From Nitrogeniibacter mangrovi (GTDB taxonomy: Bacteria > Pseudomonadota > Gammaproteobacteria > Burkholderiales > Rhodocyclaceae): a DNA stretch of 64,000 nucleotides. The notes beneath the pieces were generated by a model. That model saw only the letters and a program-made list of their open reading frames with translations. It had not been told where the DNA came from and searched no databases. Below, piece by piece: positions 33,641-44,019 of this stretch (the first letter of the stretch is position 1; every line of letters begins with the position of its first letter). The translations under genes and the position numbers were made by a program. The stretch spans positions 1 to 64,000 of the forward strand of contig NZ_CP048836.1 in the NCBI RefSeq assembly GCF_010983895.1, in the 5' to 3' direction.

Positions 33641-33690
33641 CGTTCGATTGTCGAACGTTCGTCGGACGCCGACCGTTCGACAATCGAACG
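33641..33690. promoter_or_regulatory. Twin palindromes between acs and acxR
   Basis: CGTTCGATTGTCGAACG (33641-33657) and its exact reverse complement (33674-33690) are each palindromic (CGTTCGA-N3-TCGAACG), with centres 33 bp (three helical turns) apart. A GTCGG/CCGAC hairpin lies between. They start 5 bp after the acs stop and lie about 145 bp upstream of the predicted acxR start of transcription. That is the usual place of upstream activator sites for a sigma-54 regulator. Alternatively the pair folds into one long hairpin; a T6 run follows on the plus strand only, so it would end antisense rather than acs transcripts. Confidence 0.6.
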
Positions 33691-33695
33691 TTTTT

Positions 33696-35678
<1,983 letters not shown>

Positions 35679-35708
35679 GGGGGCGAGCTCCTCCATCGTC
35701 AATGCCGC

Positions 35709-36746
35709 TCAGGCTTCGAGGATCACTTTCATCGCCTTCTCGCGGGCGGCGTCGCCGAACACGCGATAGGCTTCCTCGATGTCGTCGAGGGCGAAGCGAT
35801 GGGTGACCAGCGACCCGGGCGAGAGGGTGCCGGCCTGGACGGTCTGCAGCAGCATCGGGGTGGTGTTGGTGCTGACCAGGCCGGTGGTGAGGGTGATGTT
35901 GCGGATCCAGAGCTTTTCCAGATGCAGGTTCACGCTCGTGCCATGGACGCCCACGTTGGCGATGTGGCCGCCGGCGGCGATGATCTCCTGGCACACCTCG
36001 AAGGTGGCGGGAATGCCCACCGCCTCGATGGCCACGTCGGCGCCGCGTCCGCCGGTGAGCGCCATGACGCGTTCGACGATGTCGCCCTCGGCGGCGTTGA
36101 AGGCGTGGGTGGCGCCGAGCTGGCGGGCGGTGTCGAGGCGGTTGGCGTCCATGTCCACCATCACCAGCCGGGCCGGCGAGTAGAACTGGGCGGTGAGCAG
36201 CGCCGCCATGCCGACCGGGCCGGCGCCGACGATGACCACCGTGTCGCCGGGTTTGACCTGGCCGTTGAGCACGCCGATCTCCAGGCCCGTGGGCAGGATG
36301 TCGCTGAGCATCACCAGCGCTTCCTCGTCGGCGCCTTCCGGGATCGGGTGCAGGCTGTTGTCGGCATGGGGGATGCGCACGTACTCGGCCTGGGTGCCGT
36401 CGATGAGGTGGCCGAGAATCCAGCCGCCGTCGTCGCAATGCGCGTAGAGCTGGCGCTTGCAGTTGAGGCAGCGGCCACAGGCGCTGATGCAGGAGATGAG
36501 GACGTGGTCGCCGGGCTTGAAGTTGCTCACGCCGTCGCCCACGGATTCGACGATGCCCACGCCCTCGTGGCCGAGGGTGCGCCCCGGCGTGACGGTGGGC
36601 ACGTCGCCCTTGAGGATGTGCAGGTCGGTGCCGCAGATGGTGGTGCGGGTGATGCGGACGATGGCGTCGGTCGGCTTGTCGATGACCGGGGCGGCCTTGT
36701 CCTGCCAGGCCATCTTGCCGGGGCCTTGATAGACGAGTGCTTTCAT
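35709..36746 (-). CDS. Zinc-dependent alcohol dehydrogenase
   Basis: The 345-residue enzyme is a medium-chain zinc dehydrogenase. The catalytic zinc site is C38 (TTICGTDLH) with H60-E61 (GHEG), the structural-zinc cysteines lie in CISACGRCLNCKRQLYAHC, and the NAD(P)-binding stretch is VVIVGAGPVGMAALLTAQ. The family includes secondary-alcohol dehydrogenases. In this operon it would oxidise 2-propanol to acetone, the substrate of the carboxylase encoded upstream. That substrate is inferred from the neighbourhood, and other alcohols are possible. The ATG at 36746 has a GGAG ribosome site. Confidence 0.85.
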   Translation of the reverse strand: MKALVYQGPGKMAWQDKAAPVIDKPTDAIVRITRTTICGTDLHILKGDVPTVTPGRTLGHEGVGIVESVGDGVSNFKPGDHVLISCISACGRCLNCKRQLYAHCDDGGWILGHLIDGTQAEYVRIPHADNSLHPIPEGADEEALVMLSDILPTGLEIGVLNGQVKPGDTVVIVGAGPVGMAALLTAQFYSPARLVMVDMDANRLDTARQLGATHAFNAAEGDIVERVMALTGGRGADVAIEAVGIPATFEVCQEIIAAGGHIANVGVHGTSVNLHLEKLWIRNITLTTGLVSTNTTPMLLQTVQAGTLSPGSLVTHRFALDDIEEAYRVFGDAAREKAMKVILEA

Positions 36747-36857
36747 GGGAACTCCGAAAAAAGGTGCCGACGCGGCTCGATCGGACCGCGCCGGCAGGAG
36801 AGAACTGAAACAAAGGGGCGGCGCCCCGGCGGCCGGGGCGGGTGCGACGGGTTCGGC

Positions 36858-37364
36858 TCAGGCGGCCTTCTCGGGCACCGGCAGGCCGACCCACTCTTCG
36901 TAGAAGGCCTCGATGTCGGGCTCGAAGTCGTGGATCACCGGGTACCACGGCGTCGGCGCTTCGACGTCGTGCATGGTCCCGCAGCTGGGGCAGTAGTACT
37001 CGCGATAGACCTGCCAGGCGGTGTCCGGCGCCATGAGCTTGGGATAGACCTCGGTCATGGCTTCTTCGGTGTCGCGCACGTACACCACCGCCTCGAGCTT
37101 CCAGTTGTCGCGGTAGTCGCCGAACTCGTGGCCGCACTCGCACTTGGTGACCCATTGCTTGCTCTTGGCGTTTTGGGCGATGTACAGGTGCGGGCCCAGC
37201 GGCAGGACGATCTTGTCGGCCCAGCTCACCTTCTTCTGCAGGGCCTCCACGTAGAGGCTGAAGCGCTCGTTGTCCTTGGGCATGGCGAGCATGCGCATGG
37301 TGGTGTCCCAGTCGAGCTTGCCGTCGGCGAGTTTGGCGACCTGTTCTTTCGTGTAGGTAGACAT
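36858..37364 (-). CDS. acxC: Acetone carboxylase gamma subunit
   Basis: The 168-residue protein matches the small subunit of acetone carboxylase in length and content. YTKEQVAKLADGKLDWDTTMRMLAMPKD lies at the start, and KCECGHEFGDYRDNWKLEAVVYVRDTEEAMTE and YYCPSCGTMHDVEAPTPWYPVIHDFEPDIEAFYEEWVGLP follow. The two Cys pairs (CECG and CPSC) suggest a zinc ribbon. The ATG at 37364 begins the family sequence and is preceded by AGGAG. It is separated from acxB by 216 bp carrying an inverted repeat. Confidence 0.92.
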   Translation of the reverse strand: MSTYTKEQVAKLADGKLDWDTTMRMLAMPKDNERFSLYVEALQKKVSWADKIVLPLGPHLYIAQNAKSKQWVTKCECGHEFGDYRDNWKLEAVVYVRDTEEAMTEVYPKLMAPDTAWQVYREYYCPSCGTMHDVEAPTPWYPVIHDFEPDIEAFYEEWVGLPVPEKAA

Positions 37365-37410
37365 CTTGATTACTCCTTGGATTCGGGTTGGCTTGCGCGG
37401 CGCTGGCAAA

Positions 37411-37541
37411 CCCATCCCCACCCCGACCCTCCCCTTGAAGGGGAGGGGGCTGCGTGCCCCATGCAGGATTCGGGGCGGCGCGCAGTCGGGCGGGCTCTGC
37501 CTTTACCCTCCCCTTCAAGGGGAGGGCAAGGGTGGGGATGG
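37411..37541. repeat. Inverted repeat inside the acx operon (acxB-acxC gap)
   Basis: A left unit at 37411-37447 (CCCATCCCCACCC to CTTGAAGGGGAGGG) and a right unit at 37505-37541 (CCCTCCCCTTCAAGGGGAGGG to GGTGGGGATGGG) are near-complete reverse complements about 57 bp apart. Each contains the self-complementary core CTCCCCTTGAAGGGGAG or its equivalent. This is a dispersed betaproteobacterial repeat family; in the acx mRNA it would fold into a large structure that could protect acxAB message or reduce acxC. Confidence 0.75.
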
Positions 37542-37580
37542 GGTCAGCGTCGGCGCGTCAGTTGCTGCTCCGGTGGGCGG

Positions 37581-39905
37581 TCATTCCTCGACCAGGGTCA
37601 CGGTGCGTACGTCGGGCATCTTCGCCAGGTCCATGCGGTACTTGCTGCCGTAGGACGGCACGTCCAGCTCGTCCTCGGTGAGGTTCCAGTCGGCGGGCAG
37701 GTTCCAGAACGCCTTGAACTGGGCGAGGAACTTGGCCGACAGGCCGAAGCTGGTGGCGAACATGTGCTTGACCTGGGCGCTGGCATGCTTGGTGACGATG
37801 CGCTCGCGTTCCTCATGCATCCAGTCGCGGGTGGGCACGGCGCGGGCGAGCCGCTCCTTGCGTACTTCCGCACGCCGAGCCTTCGTCGCCTCGGCATCGA
37901 CGCTCCACACCCCCTTGTCGTCCTGCGCAATCACCGCGCCATAGACCTTCTGCGCGTATTCCGGCAGCAGCCACGCGTTGTTCAGGTCGCGGGCGATGGC
38001 CTCCGGCTCGCGGTCGAGCGGGTCGCCGTAGCCGGGGCCGCCACGCAGGTAGTTGAGGTACAGGTCGTAGTTCTCGTAGCAGTCCTCGGTGGTCATGCAC
38101 TGGTGATCGCGCTTGACCCGGGCGCCGGCATCGATGTGGCGTTCGTAGTCCGGTTCGTCCGGATTCACGTCGGCGCCCAGCGGCAGGGTGTCGCCCACCA
38201 CGATGCGCTGCTCGAGACCCGTCTTGTGGGCCTCGAAGCGGTAGCCGGTGGCGGACGGGTAGCCGCCCATCAGGCCCCAGTCGCTGTTCATGAAGCCGTT
38301 GCCCATGAAGAACATGGTCCAGTCCTGCGCCTTCCACACCATGCGCAGGGTCTCGAAGCCGCAGCCGCCGCGGTACTGGCCGTAGCCGCCGGAGTTGCAC
38401 TTGGCGTTGCGACCGAGGTAGAGCAGCGGTTCGGCCATCTCCCAGATCTCGATGTCGCCCATGTCGCCTTCCGGGTTCCAGATCGCGGCGGCGTGGTTGA
38501 GGCCGTCGCGGATGGCCGATGCGCCGGTGCCGCAGGAGGAGGCCTCGAAGGAGTTGACCGCGTGGATCTCGCCGTCCTGGTTGATGCCGCCGCCCTGCAG
38601 CCAGTTGGAGGTGTTGGCGTTGCCGGCGTTGACCTCTTCCAGATAGCCGCGGCTGAAGTAAGCCTGGGAGAGGCCGCGCCACATGGTGGTCCAGGCCGAG
38701 ACCAGGAAGTGCCAGGCGTAGGCGTGGCCGGTGCGGCGGTCGTCCGGGTTGTTCCAGCCGCCCTTGGGCATGTGGAACTCGGTGCCGTAGTAGGCGCCGT
38801 CGTTGATGCGCTGGGTGGGCACCAGGGTCTGGGTCATCATCACCCAGATGCCGCTGGTGAAGGCCACCTGGTGGGCGTTGTAGCTGTGCCACCCCCAGCG
38901 GCTGGCGCCCTCGAAGTCGAGGCGCCAGGTGCCGTCCTTGCGGATCTCCATCTCCACCGGCGCATGCATGATGGTGTCGAGCTTGGCGAAGGCATTCGAC
39001 GTTTGCACATCCTCGTGGGCGTAGGGCACGTCCACGAAGGCCACCTTGCGGTAGGTGCCCGGCAGGGTCATGGCTTTGAGACGGGTCGAGAGGCCGCGGC
39101 GGCCTTCCTCGATGACCTCGAAGGCGAACTTCTCGTAGGCCTCCAGGCCGTCCTCGGCGATCACCTCTTCGACCAGCTGGCGGATCATGTGGCAGCCGGC
39201 GATGCGGGTCTTCTCGTCGAGAATCCAGTACTTGGGCGTGCGCACCGAGCGCTGCGACTCGTGCAGCCAGTCGCGCAGCGGCTGGTCGTTCACCCCGGTC
39301 TTGCGGCAGGTGATCATGTAGCCGTCGCCGAAGCGCTGGGTCTGGCCGGTGGACATGGAGCCTGGGGTGACCGCGCCGGTGTCGATCACATGGGTGACGC
39401 CGCCGACCCAGCCGATGAGCTTGCCGTCGTGGAAGATGGGCACGATGGTGGCGATGTCGCAGGGGTGCACGTTGCCGATCGAGCAGTCGTTGTTGGTGAA
39501 CATGTCACCGGGGTTGATGCCGGGGTTGGCCTCCCAGTTGTTCTCGATCATGTACTTGATCGCGGCGCCCATGGTGCCCACGTGGATGATGATGCCGGTG
39601 GAGGTCAGGATGCAGTCGCCGGCGGCGTTGTAGAGGGTGAAGCACAGCTCGCCTTCCTGCTCCACGATCGGGCTGGCGGCGATCTTCTTGGCGGTCTCCC
39701 GCGCATGCACCAGGCCGCCGCGCAGCTTGGAGAACAGCTTCTCGTAGCGGATCGGGTCGGCCTCGCGCAGCTCGAGCGTCTCCAGGCCGTTGTAGTGGCC
39801 GGTGGCCGCGGTGCGCTCCAGGATCGCGTCGCGGTATTGCTTCAGGGTCTGGCCGGTGCCGAGCAGGTTGGCGAAACCGGTTTCCTTGTTGGTCATCATG
39901 TTCAT
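37581..39905 (-). CDS. acxB: Acetone carboxylase alpha subunit (HyuB family)
   Basis: The 774-residue protein is of the hydantoinase B/oxoprolinase family and matches the acetone carboxylase alpha subunit in size. Visible blocks include GDCILTSTGIIIHVGTMGAAIKYMIENNWEANPGINPGDMFTNND, PCDIATIVPIFHDGKLIGWVGGVTHVIDTG and HMPKGGWNNPDDRRTGHAYAWHFLVSAWTTMWRGLS. With AcxA and AcxC it carboxylates acetone with bicarbonate and ATP to acetoacetate in the cytoplasm. It starts 10 bp after acxA and is clearly co-transcribed. Confidence 0.93.
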   Translation of the reverse strand: MNMMTNKETGFANLLGTGQTLKQYRDAILERTAATGHYNGLETLELREADPIRYEKLFSKLRGGLVHARETAKKIAASPIVEQEGELCFTLYNAAGDCILTSTGIIIHVGTMGAAIKYMIENNWEANPGINPGDMFTNNDCSIGNVHPCDIATIVPIFHDGKLIGWVGGVTHVIDTGAVTPGSMSTGQTQRFGDGYMITCRKTGVNDQPLRDWLHESQRSVRTPKYWILDEKTRIAGCHMIRQLVEEVIAEDGLEAYEKFAFEVIEEGRRGLSTRLKAMTLPGTYRKVAFVDVPYAHEDVQTSNAFAKLDTIMHAPVEMEIRKDGTWRLDFEGASRWGWHSYNAHQVAFTSGIWVMMTQTLVPTQRINDGAYYGTEFHMPKGGWNNPDDRRTGHAYAWHFLVSAWTTMWRGLSQAYFSRGYLEEVNAGNANTSNWLQGGGINQDGEIHAVNSFEASSCGTGASAIRDGLNHAAAIWNPEGDMGDIEIWEMAEPLLYLGRNAKCNSGGYGQYRGGCGFETLRMVWKAQDWTMFFMGNGFMNSDWGLMGGYPSATGYRFEAHKTGLEQRIVVGDTLPLGADVNPDEPDYERHIDAGARVKRDHQCMTTEDCYENYDLYLNYLRGGPGYGDPLDREPEAIARDLNNAWLLPEYAQKVYGAVIAQDDKGVWSVDAEATKARRAEVRKERLARAVPTRDWMHEERERIVTKHASAQVKHMFATSFGLSAKFLAQFKAFWNLPADWNLTEDELDVPSYGSKYRMDLAKMPDVRTVTLVEE

Positions 39906-39915
39906 GCTTGTCTCC

Positions 39916-42066
39916 TCACTTCACTTCGCGGAGGTGGAAAAGGCGATGCTTGTCGAGCCGGGTGGCGAAGCCGTCGGGCACGACGAAGGTGGTGGCGTCC
40001 GATTCGATGATGGCGGGGCCGGTGATCTCGTTGCCCGGCTTGAGCGCCTCCATCTTCCACAGCACCGCATCGACCCATTGCTTGTTGCGGTAGAAGGGGC
40101 GGGTGCCCAGATGGGCTTCCTGCGGCGGGGTCGGGCCGGCTTCCTCGTCCTCGGGCAGCGAGGGCTTCTGCACCGTGACCAGGCCGCGCATGATGGCGCC
40201 GGTGACCGAGAAGCCCAGTTCCGGCGAGCGCGCCGAGCTGGCATACACGCGCGAGTAGGTCTCCTCGTAGGCCTCGACCATCTTGTCCCAGTCCGCGGCG
40301 GTGGCGGCGCCGGTGACCGGCGAGTCGATCTCCAGGTCGTTGAGCTGGCCCATGTACTGCATGCGGTAGCCCGGGCGCAGGATCACGTCCTCCGGCTTGA
40401 AGCCGTTGATGACGAATTCCTCCACCACCTTGGCGGCCAGTTCCTCCCACGCGGCCTGGAGGGTCTGGCTGGCGGCGACCTTCTCTTCGTCGCTGCCGTG
40501 CTGGGCCACGGCCACGTCCACGCTCTTGTCGTAGCGGTACTCGAAGTCGGCGCAGGCGCAGCCGAAGGCCGAGAAGCCCGCCGCCCAGGCCGGCACGATC
40601 ACGTCCTTGAAGCCGGCGCCCTCGGTGTAGCCGTAGGTGTGCACCGGGCCGGCGCCACCGTAGGAGAAGCACACGAAGTCGGCCGCGTTGTAGCCCTTGG
40701 CGCTGATGTTGGCGCGCAGGTAGTCACGCAGCTGCAGGTCGAGCAGCTCGATCACGCCGGCGGCGGCGTCTTCCACCGACAGGCCGAGCGGGTCGGCGAG
40801 TTGTTCCTTGATGTGCTGACGGGCGCGGTCCACGTCCAGGGTGATGGCACCGCCGAGGAAGTTGTCCGGATTCAGGTAGCCGAGCACCACGTGGCAGTCG
40901 GACACCGACACCGTGTCGAGCCCGCTTTCCGGCCAGCAGGTGCCGACCCGGTAGCCGGCCGAATCCGGCCCCAGCTTGATGCCGCCGCTGTACGGGTCGA
41001 TGCGCACGAAGCTGCCCGCGCCCGCGCCCACCGAGTCCATCGCCACCAGCGGCAACGACAGCACCAGCCGCGCCATGTCCGGGTCGGAGTGGATGGAGAA
41101 GCTGCCCTTGGTGATCAGCGCCATGTCGAAGGAGGTGCCGCCGATGTCGGAGCAGGCGATGTTCTCGTAGCCCAGGGTCTCGCCCAGCAGCTTGGAGCCG
41201 ATCACCCCGCCGATGGGGCCGGAGACGATGGTGCGCGCCAGCTCCTTGGCCTTCCAGCTGATGGTGCCGCCGTGGGTGGCCATCACCCGCAGGTCGAACT
41301 TGGCGCCATGCTTCTTGAAGCGGTCGGAGACCTTCTTCAGCGTCTGGCGCGAGGGCTCGGCCGCATAGGCTTCGAGCACCGTGGTGTTCATGCGGTGGCT
41401 CTCCTTGCGCGAGGGGTAGTAGTCCACCGAGGCGAACACCGGGATGTCCACGCCCAGGGCCGCCAGTTCCTCGCGGCACACGTCGCGGGCGCGCTTCTCG
41501 CTGGTCTCGTTCTTGTGCGACTGGAGCAGGCAGATCACGATCGCCTGGGCGCCGGCCTCGACCAGCTCGCGGGTGGCCTGGCGCACCTCGTGCTCGCGCA
41601 GCGGGATCACCACCTGGCCCTGCACGTCGGTGCGCTCGGTGACGCCTCGGGTGCGCGCCAGCGGCACCAGCGGCTCGTCGTAGCGGTGGGTGTTCAGGTG
41701 GATGCGGTCTTCCAGCGCGTAGCCCAGGTAGCTCTGGATCGCCCGGCCCATGGAATGGACCTGCTCGAAGCCCTTGTTGCACATCAGGCCCACGTCCAGG
41801 CCCTTGCGCTGCACCACCCGGTTGAGCATGGCGGTGCCCGAATACACGCAGGTGACCAGCTCCGGATAGACCTGGTCCACGGTGCGGGCCCAGTGGGCCA
41901 GCGCGTCCTCGGAGGAGTTGAAGATGGCGAGCGATTCGTCCGCCGGGTTGCTCTGCGCCTTGCCGACCACGAAGCGGCCGTCTTCACGCACGAAGAAGGT
42001 GTCGGTCATCGTGCCGCCGGCATCGATGCCCATCACCTCCACACGGGATGCGGTTTGAACTTCCAT
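39916..42066 (-). CDS. acxA: Acetone carboxylase beta subunit (HyuA family)
   Basis: The 716-residue protein is the ATP-handling subunit of the hydantoinase A family. It has the phosphate-binding start MGIDAGGTMTDTFFVREDG near residue 12, CSDIGGTSFDMALI in the middle (ASKHA fold), DSVGAGAGSFVRIDPYSGGIKLGPDSAGYRVG and FVCFSYGGAGPVHTYGYTEGAG. The size matches the known AcxA subunit. The ATG at 42066 was chosen because the family begins MEVQTAS... and a GGAG site precedes it. It is the first gene of the acx operon, with a sigma-54 promoter match 64 bp upstream. Confidence 0.93.
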   Translation of the reverse strand: MEVQTASRVEVMGIDAGGTMTDTFFVREDGRFVVGKAQSNPADESLAIFNSSEDALAHWARTVDQVYPELVTCVYSGTAMLNRVVQRKGLDVGLMCNKGFEQVHSMGRAIQSYLGYALEDRIHLNTHRYDEPLVPLARTRGVTERTDVQGQVVIPLREHEVRQATRELVEAGAQAIVICLLQSHKNETSEKRARDVCREELAALGVDIPVFASVDYYPSRKESHRMNTTVLEAYAAEPSRQTLKKVSDRFKKHGAKFDLRVMATHGGTISWKAKELARTIVSGPIGGVIGSKLLGETLGYENIACSDIGGTSFDMALITKGSFSIHSDPDMARLVLSLPLVAMDSVGAGAGSFVRIDPYSGGIKLGPDSAGYRVGTCWPESGLDTVSVSDCHVVLGYLNPDNFLGGAITLDVDRARQHIKEQLADPLGLSVEDAAAGVIELLDLQLRDYLRANISAKGYNAADFVCFSYGGAGPVHTYGYTEGAGFKDVIVPAWAAGFSAFGCACADFEYRYDKSVDVAVAQHGSDEEKVAASQTLQAAWEELAAKVVEEFVINGFKPEDVILRPGYRMQYMGQLNDLEIDSPVTGAATAADWDKMVEAYEETYSRVYASSARSPELGFSVTGAIMRGLVTVQKPSLPEDEEAGPTPPQEAHLGTRPFYRNKQWVDAVLWKMEALKPGNEITGPAIIESDATTFVVPDGFATRLDKHRLFHLREVK

Positions 42067-42129
42067 GAGTGTCTCCGTTCCTTGTTGTCGATGGCGGCGC
42101 ACGGTGTCGCGCCGCACCGACCGTCCAGT

Positions 42130-42145
42130 GGCAAGCGTCATGCCG
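42130..42145 (-). promoter_or_regulatory. Sigma-54 promoter candidate of the acx operon
   Basis: Read on the minus strand: CGGCATG, four bases, TTGCC. GG and GC stand at the required 10-base distance; the match to TGGCACG-N4-TTGCW is moderate (three mismatches). Transcription would begin near 42119, giving a leader of about 53 bases to acxA. It is supported by the presence of the sigma-54 activator gene in the same locus. Confidence 0.5.
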
Positions 42146-42210
42146 GAACGGAAATGCTGCGATGCATTTGGCTCGCAGAACGCGACCCGAATGGAAGTCA
42201 GGGCGATGTG

Positions 42211-42225
42211 CGTTGCGCCGCAACG
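42211..42225. promoter_or_regulatory. Palindrome upstream of acxA, possible activator site
   Basis: CGTTGCGCCGCAACG is a perfect 7+1+7 palindrome about 100 bp upstream of the predicted acxA transcription start, where a sigma-54 activator would bind. It differs in sequence from the twin palindromes in front of acxR, which weakens the idea that the same protein binds both. Confidence 0.4.
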
Positions 42226-42567
42226 ATGTTGTGCGATCTTGAAAAAACGGCGCGAAAGACAATGAACGTCTGGAAATCAAACGCTTTCGTCAGGGCTTGG
42301 CGCGTGTCGTCGGGGGGTGATTCAACGCCGGCGGCCGGCGCTGGCAACGTGTCGTCGAGACACGGGGGACGGCGGGCAGCGCACGATGGCGCTCCGCAGC
42401 GGGCGTCGGTCCGCCGAAACGCCCGCCTGGCGGGCGAGAGCGCAATTAAGCGTGACCACACGGGCAAGGATAGGTTTCCCGCGGCGGGGATTCGGGCTAT
42501 CAAAAAACGGCCTGATCTGAAGGCGCGGCCGGCCCGGATGCTTGTTGTGAGTGCACCGTTTGGCTAT

Positions 42568-42640
42568 TGTGAAACTGCTTTTTCACATAAAAGCGACGCT
42601 CCTGAAAAGAAATAATTCCAATTAAATACATATATAAGGC
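42568..42640 (+). promoter_or_regulatory. AT-rich promoter region of qhpR
   Basis: A perfect inverted repeat TGTGAAA-N6-TTTCACA lies at 42568-42587, and an AT-rich stretch with TATATAA at 42631-42637 lies about 65 bp before qhpR. The latter can serve as a -10 element. The palindrome resembles a CRP half-site pair but has the wrong internal spacing, so the binding protein is unknown. The rest of the 633-bp gap between acxA and qhpR holds no gene I can support. Confidence 0.4.
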
Positions 42641-42699
42641 GGGCTCGATGTGATGACCTCCCGCCGCAGCCTCAGGAGCGGGAAAGGAGGCCGTTGTTC

Positions 42700-43731
42700 A
42701 TGACAGAGAAGGCAGCAAAAGGGGCATCCGAAAATTACCCGGAGGATATGGCGCGCCATGCCCGGATTCTGACCCGGGATCCGTGCGAACACGCCGCGAG
42801 CCTGCCGGCGTGGTCACAGGAATATCTGCAATTGACGCCCGGTCTGTTCGAAGGCGAGATATCCGAAGCCACGTTTGGGCCGGTGCAGGTTTTTCGCGAA
42901 ACCATCGCGCAGTGCGTCGACGAGAAAGCCAATCCCAGGAAAAACAGCTACACGCTGGGTGTGCCGATCCGCGTGGAACCGGATGGGCTGTGGCAGGGCC
43001 GTGAATTGGTCCCCGATTCGCTCATGTCACTGCGGCCCAACGAGGAACTGCATTTCCGGACGCCGCCCTATTCGAGCATTCTGGTGACGGTGATCGACTG
43101 CCATGCGCTCGAGGCCTTTGCCGACGAGGTCGAGCAGTCCGATGTGGACGTGCTGATGACACGCCCCCATGCGGAGCAGATCCGGCCGGCAGACGCCGAG
43201 GCCTTTCGCGGGACTCTTGCCCGTACGCTCGAGATGGCCCTCGCGTCGCCCGAGGCGCTTCGCTATCCGGCGGTGCGTGATTCACTGAGTGAAACGGTCA
43301 TGAGTGCCGCGCTCGGGGCCCTGGAGGGTGAGAGGGCATCGGCGCGCCGATGCGTGTCCGGACAGCTGGTCCAGCGTGCGATCGTGGAGCGCGCGCGCGG
43401 CTACGTGCTGGCGAATCGCGGCCGTGCCATCAGCGTCGGGGAGTTATGCACCTACCTCAAAATGAGCCGGCGCGGCGTGCATCATGCCTTCATGAACGTG
43501 CTTGGCATCAATGCCGTCAGCTTTCTCAGATACGTCCGGCTGCACGGGGTCCGGAAAGATCTGCTGGCTGCCGAGCCGGAACAGACGGTGTCTTCGATCG
43601 CCTTCAGCTGGGGCTTCTGGCACATGGGTATGTTCGCCACCTATTACAGACAGTTGTTCGGAGAGACGCCCTCGACCACGCTCAAGAAACGTATGCATCG
43701 TCACGCCCGGATGCGGGAGCCGGTGAGTTGA
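42700..43731 (+). CDS. qhpR: AraC-family regulator of the qhp locus (QhpR)
   Basis: The 343-residue protein ends in an AraC/XylS double helix-turn-helix (RAIVERARGYVLANRGRAISVGELCTYLKMSRRGVHHAFMNVLGINAVSFLRYVRLHGVRKDL and VSSIAFSWGFWHMGMFATYYRQLFGETPSTTLK). Its N-terminal ligand domain (about 40-200) is of the kind seen in amine and ethanolamine regulators. In Paracoccus, QhpR activates the quinohemoprotein amine dehydrogenase genes in response to n-butylamine, and this gene sits directly upstream of qhpA in the same direction. ATG 42700 is preferred over TTG 42694 because GGAAAGGAGG ends 9 bases before it. A terminator follows, so it is transcribed apart from qhpA. Confidence 0.85.
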   Translation: MTEKAAKGASENYPEDMARHARILTRDPCEHAASLPAWSQEYLQLTPGLFEGEISEATFGPVQVFRETIAQCVDEKANPRKNSYTLGVPIRVEPDGLWQGRELVPDSLMSLRPNEELHFRTPPYSSILVTVIDCHALEAFADEVEQSDVDVLMTRPHAEQIRPADAEAFRGTLARTLEMALASPEALRYPAVRDSLSETVMSAALGALEGERASARRCVSGQLVQRAIVERARGYVLANRGRAISVGELCTYLKMSRRGVHHAFMNVLGINAVSFLRYVRLHGVRKDLLAAEPEQTVSSIAFSWGFWHMGMFATYYRQLFGETPSTTLKKRMHRHARMREPVS

Positions 43732-43780
43732 TCCGAAATCGATTGGGAAGATATCGGTTTTAATTATTCGTATCCAATCA

Positions 43781-43820
43781 ACAAAAAGCCGCGATTCAAT
43801 CGAATCGCGGCTTTTTGTTT
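43781..43820 (+). terminator. Intrinsic terminator after qhpR
   Basis: The 17-base arms 43781-43797 (ACAAAAAGCCGCGATTC) and 43802-43818 are perfect reverse complements around a 4-base loop. The right arm ends in CTTTTTGTTTT. It is a textbook terminator that separates qhpR from qhpA. Confidence 0.85.
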
Positions 43821-43862
43821 TCTTCTCCAGGTTCCCGGATGCCGTTTCAGTGTGGCCGTTAT

Positions 43863-43927
43863 TTGATAACCGGGCCTTTTGGACGGCCGATTCTTGATAA
43901 CGGAACGGCCGCGGTCATTTTTATAGT
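43863..43927 (+). promoter_or_regulatory. qhpA promoter region with two TTGATAAC repeats
   Basis: TTGATAAC occurs at 43863-43870 and 43894-43901, 31 bp (three turns) apart, each followed by a GGCCG-containing word. A -10-like TATAGT is at 43922-43927, so the second repeat ends where a -35 element would lie. This is the layout of an AraC-activated promoter with the protein touching the polymerase, and the repeats are candidate QhpR sites. The leader to the qhpA start is about 85 bases. Confidence 0.5.
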
Positions 43928-44019
43928 GATTGACGCCGGCCAATATTAATCGGCTTGAAAGAATCCTGTCTTGCAACGGCAAGCGCGGGGTTGTCCGCAA
44001 CCAACGGGAGAGGTCCCTA

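Noticed and set aside
42568-42587. CRP binding site upstream of qhpR
   Set aside because: The half-sites TGTGA and TCACA are 10 bp apart instead of 6, so it is kept only as an unnamed inverted repeat.
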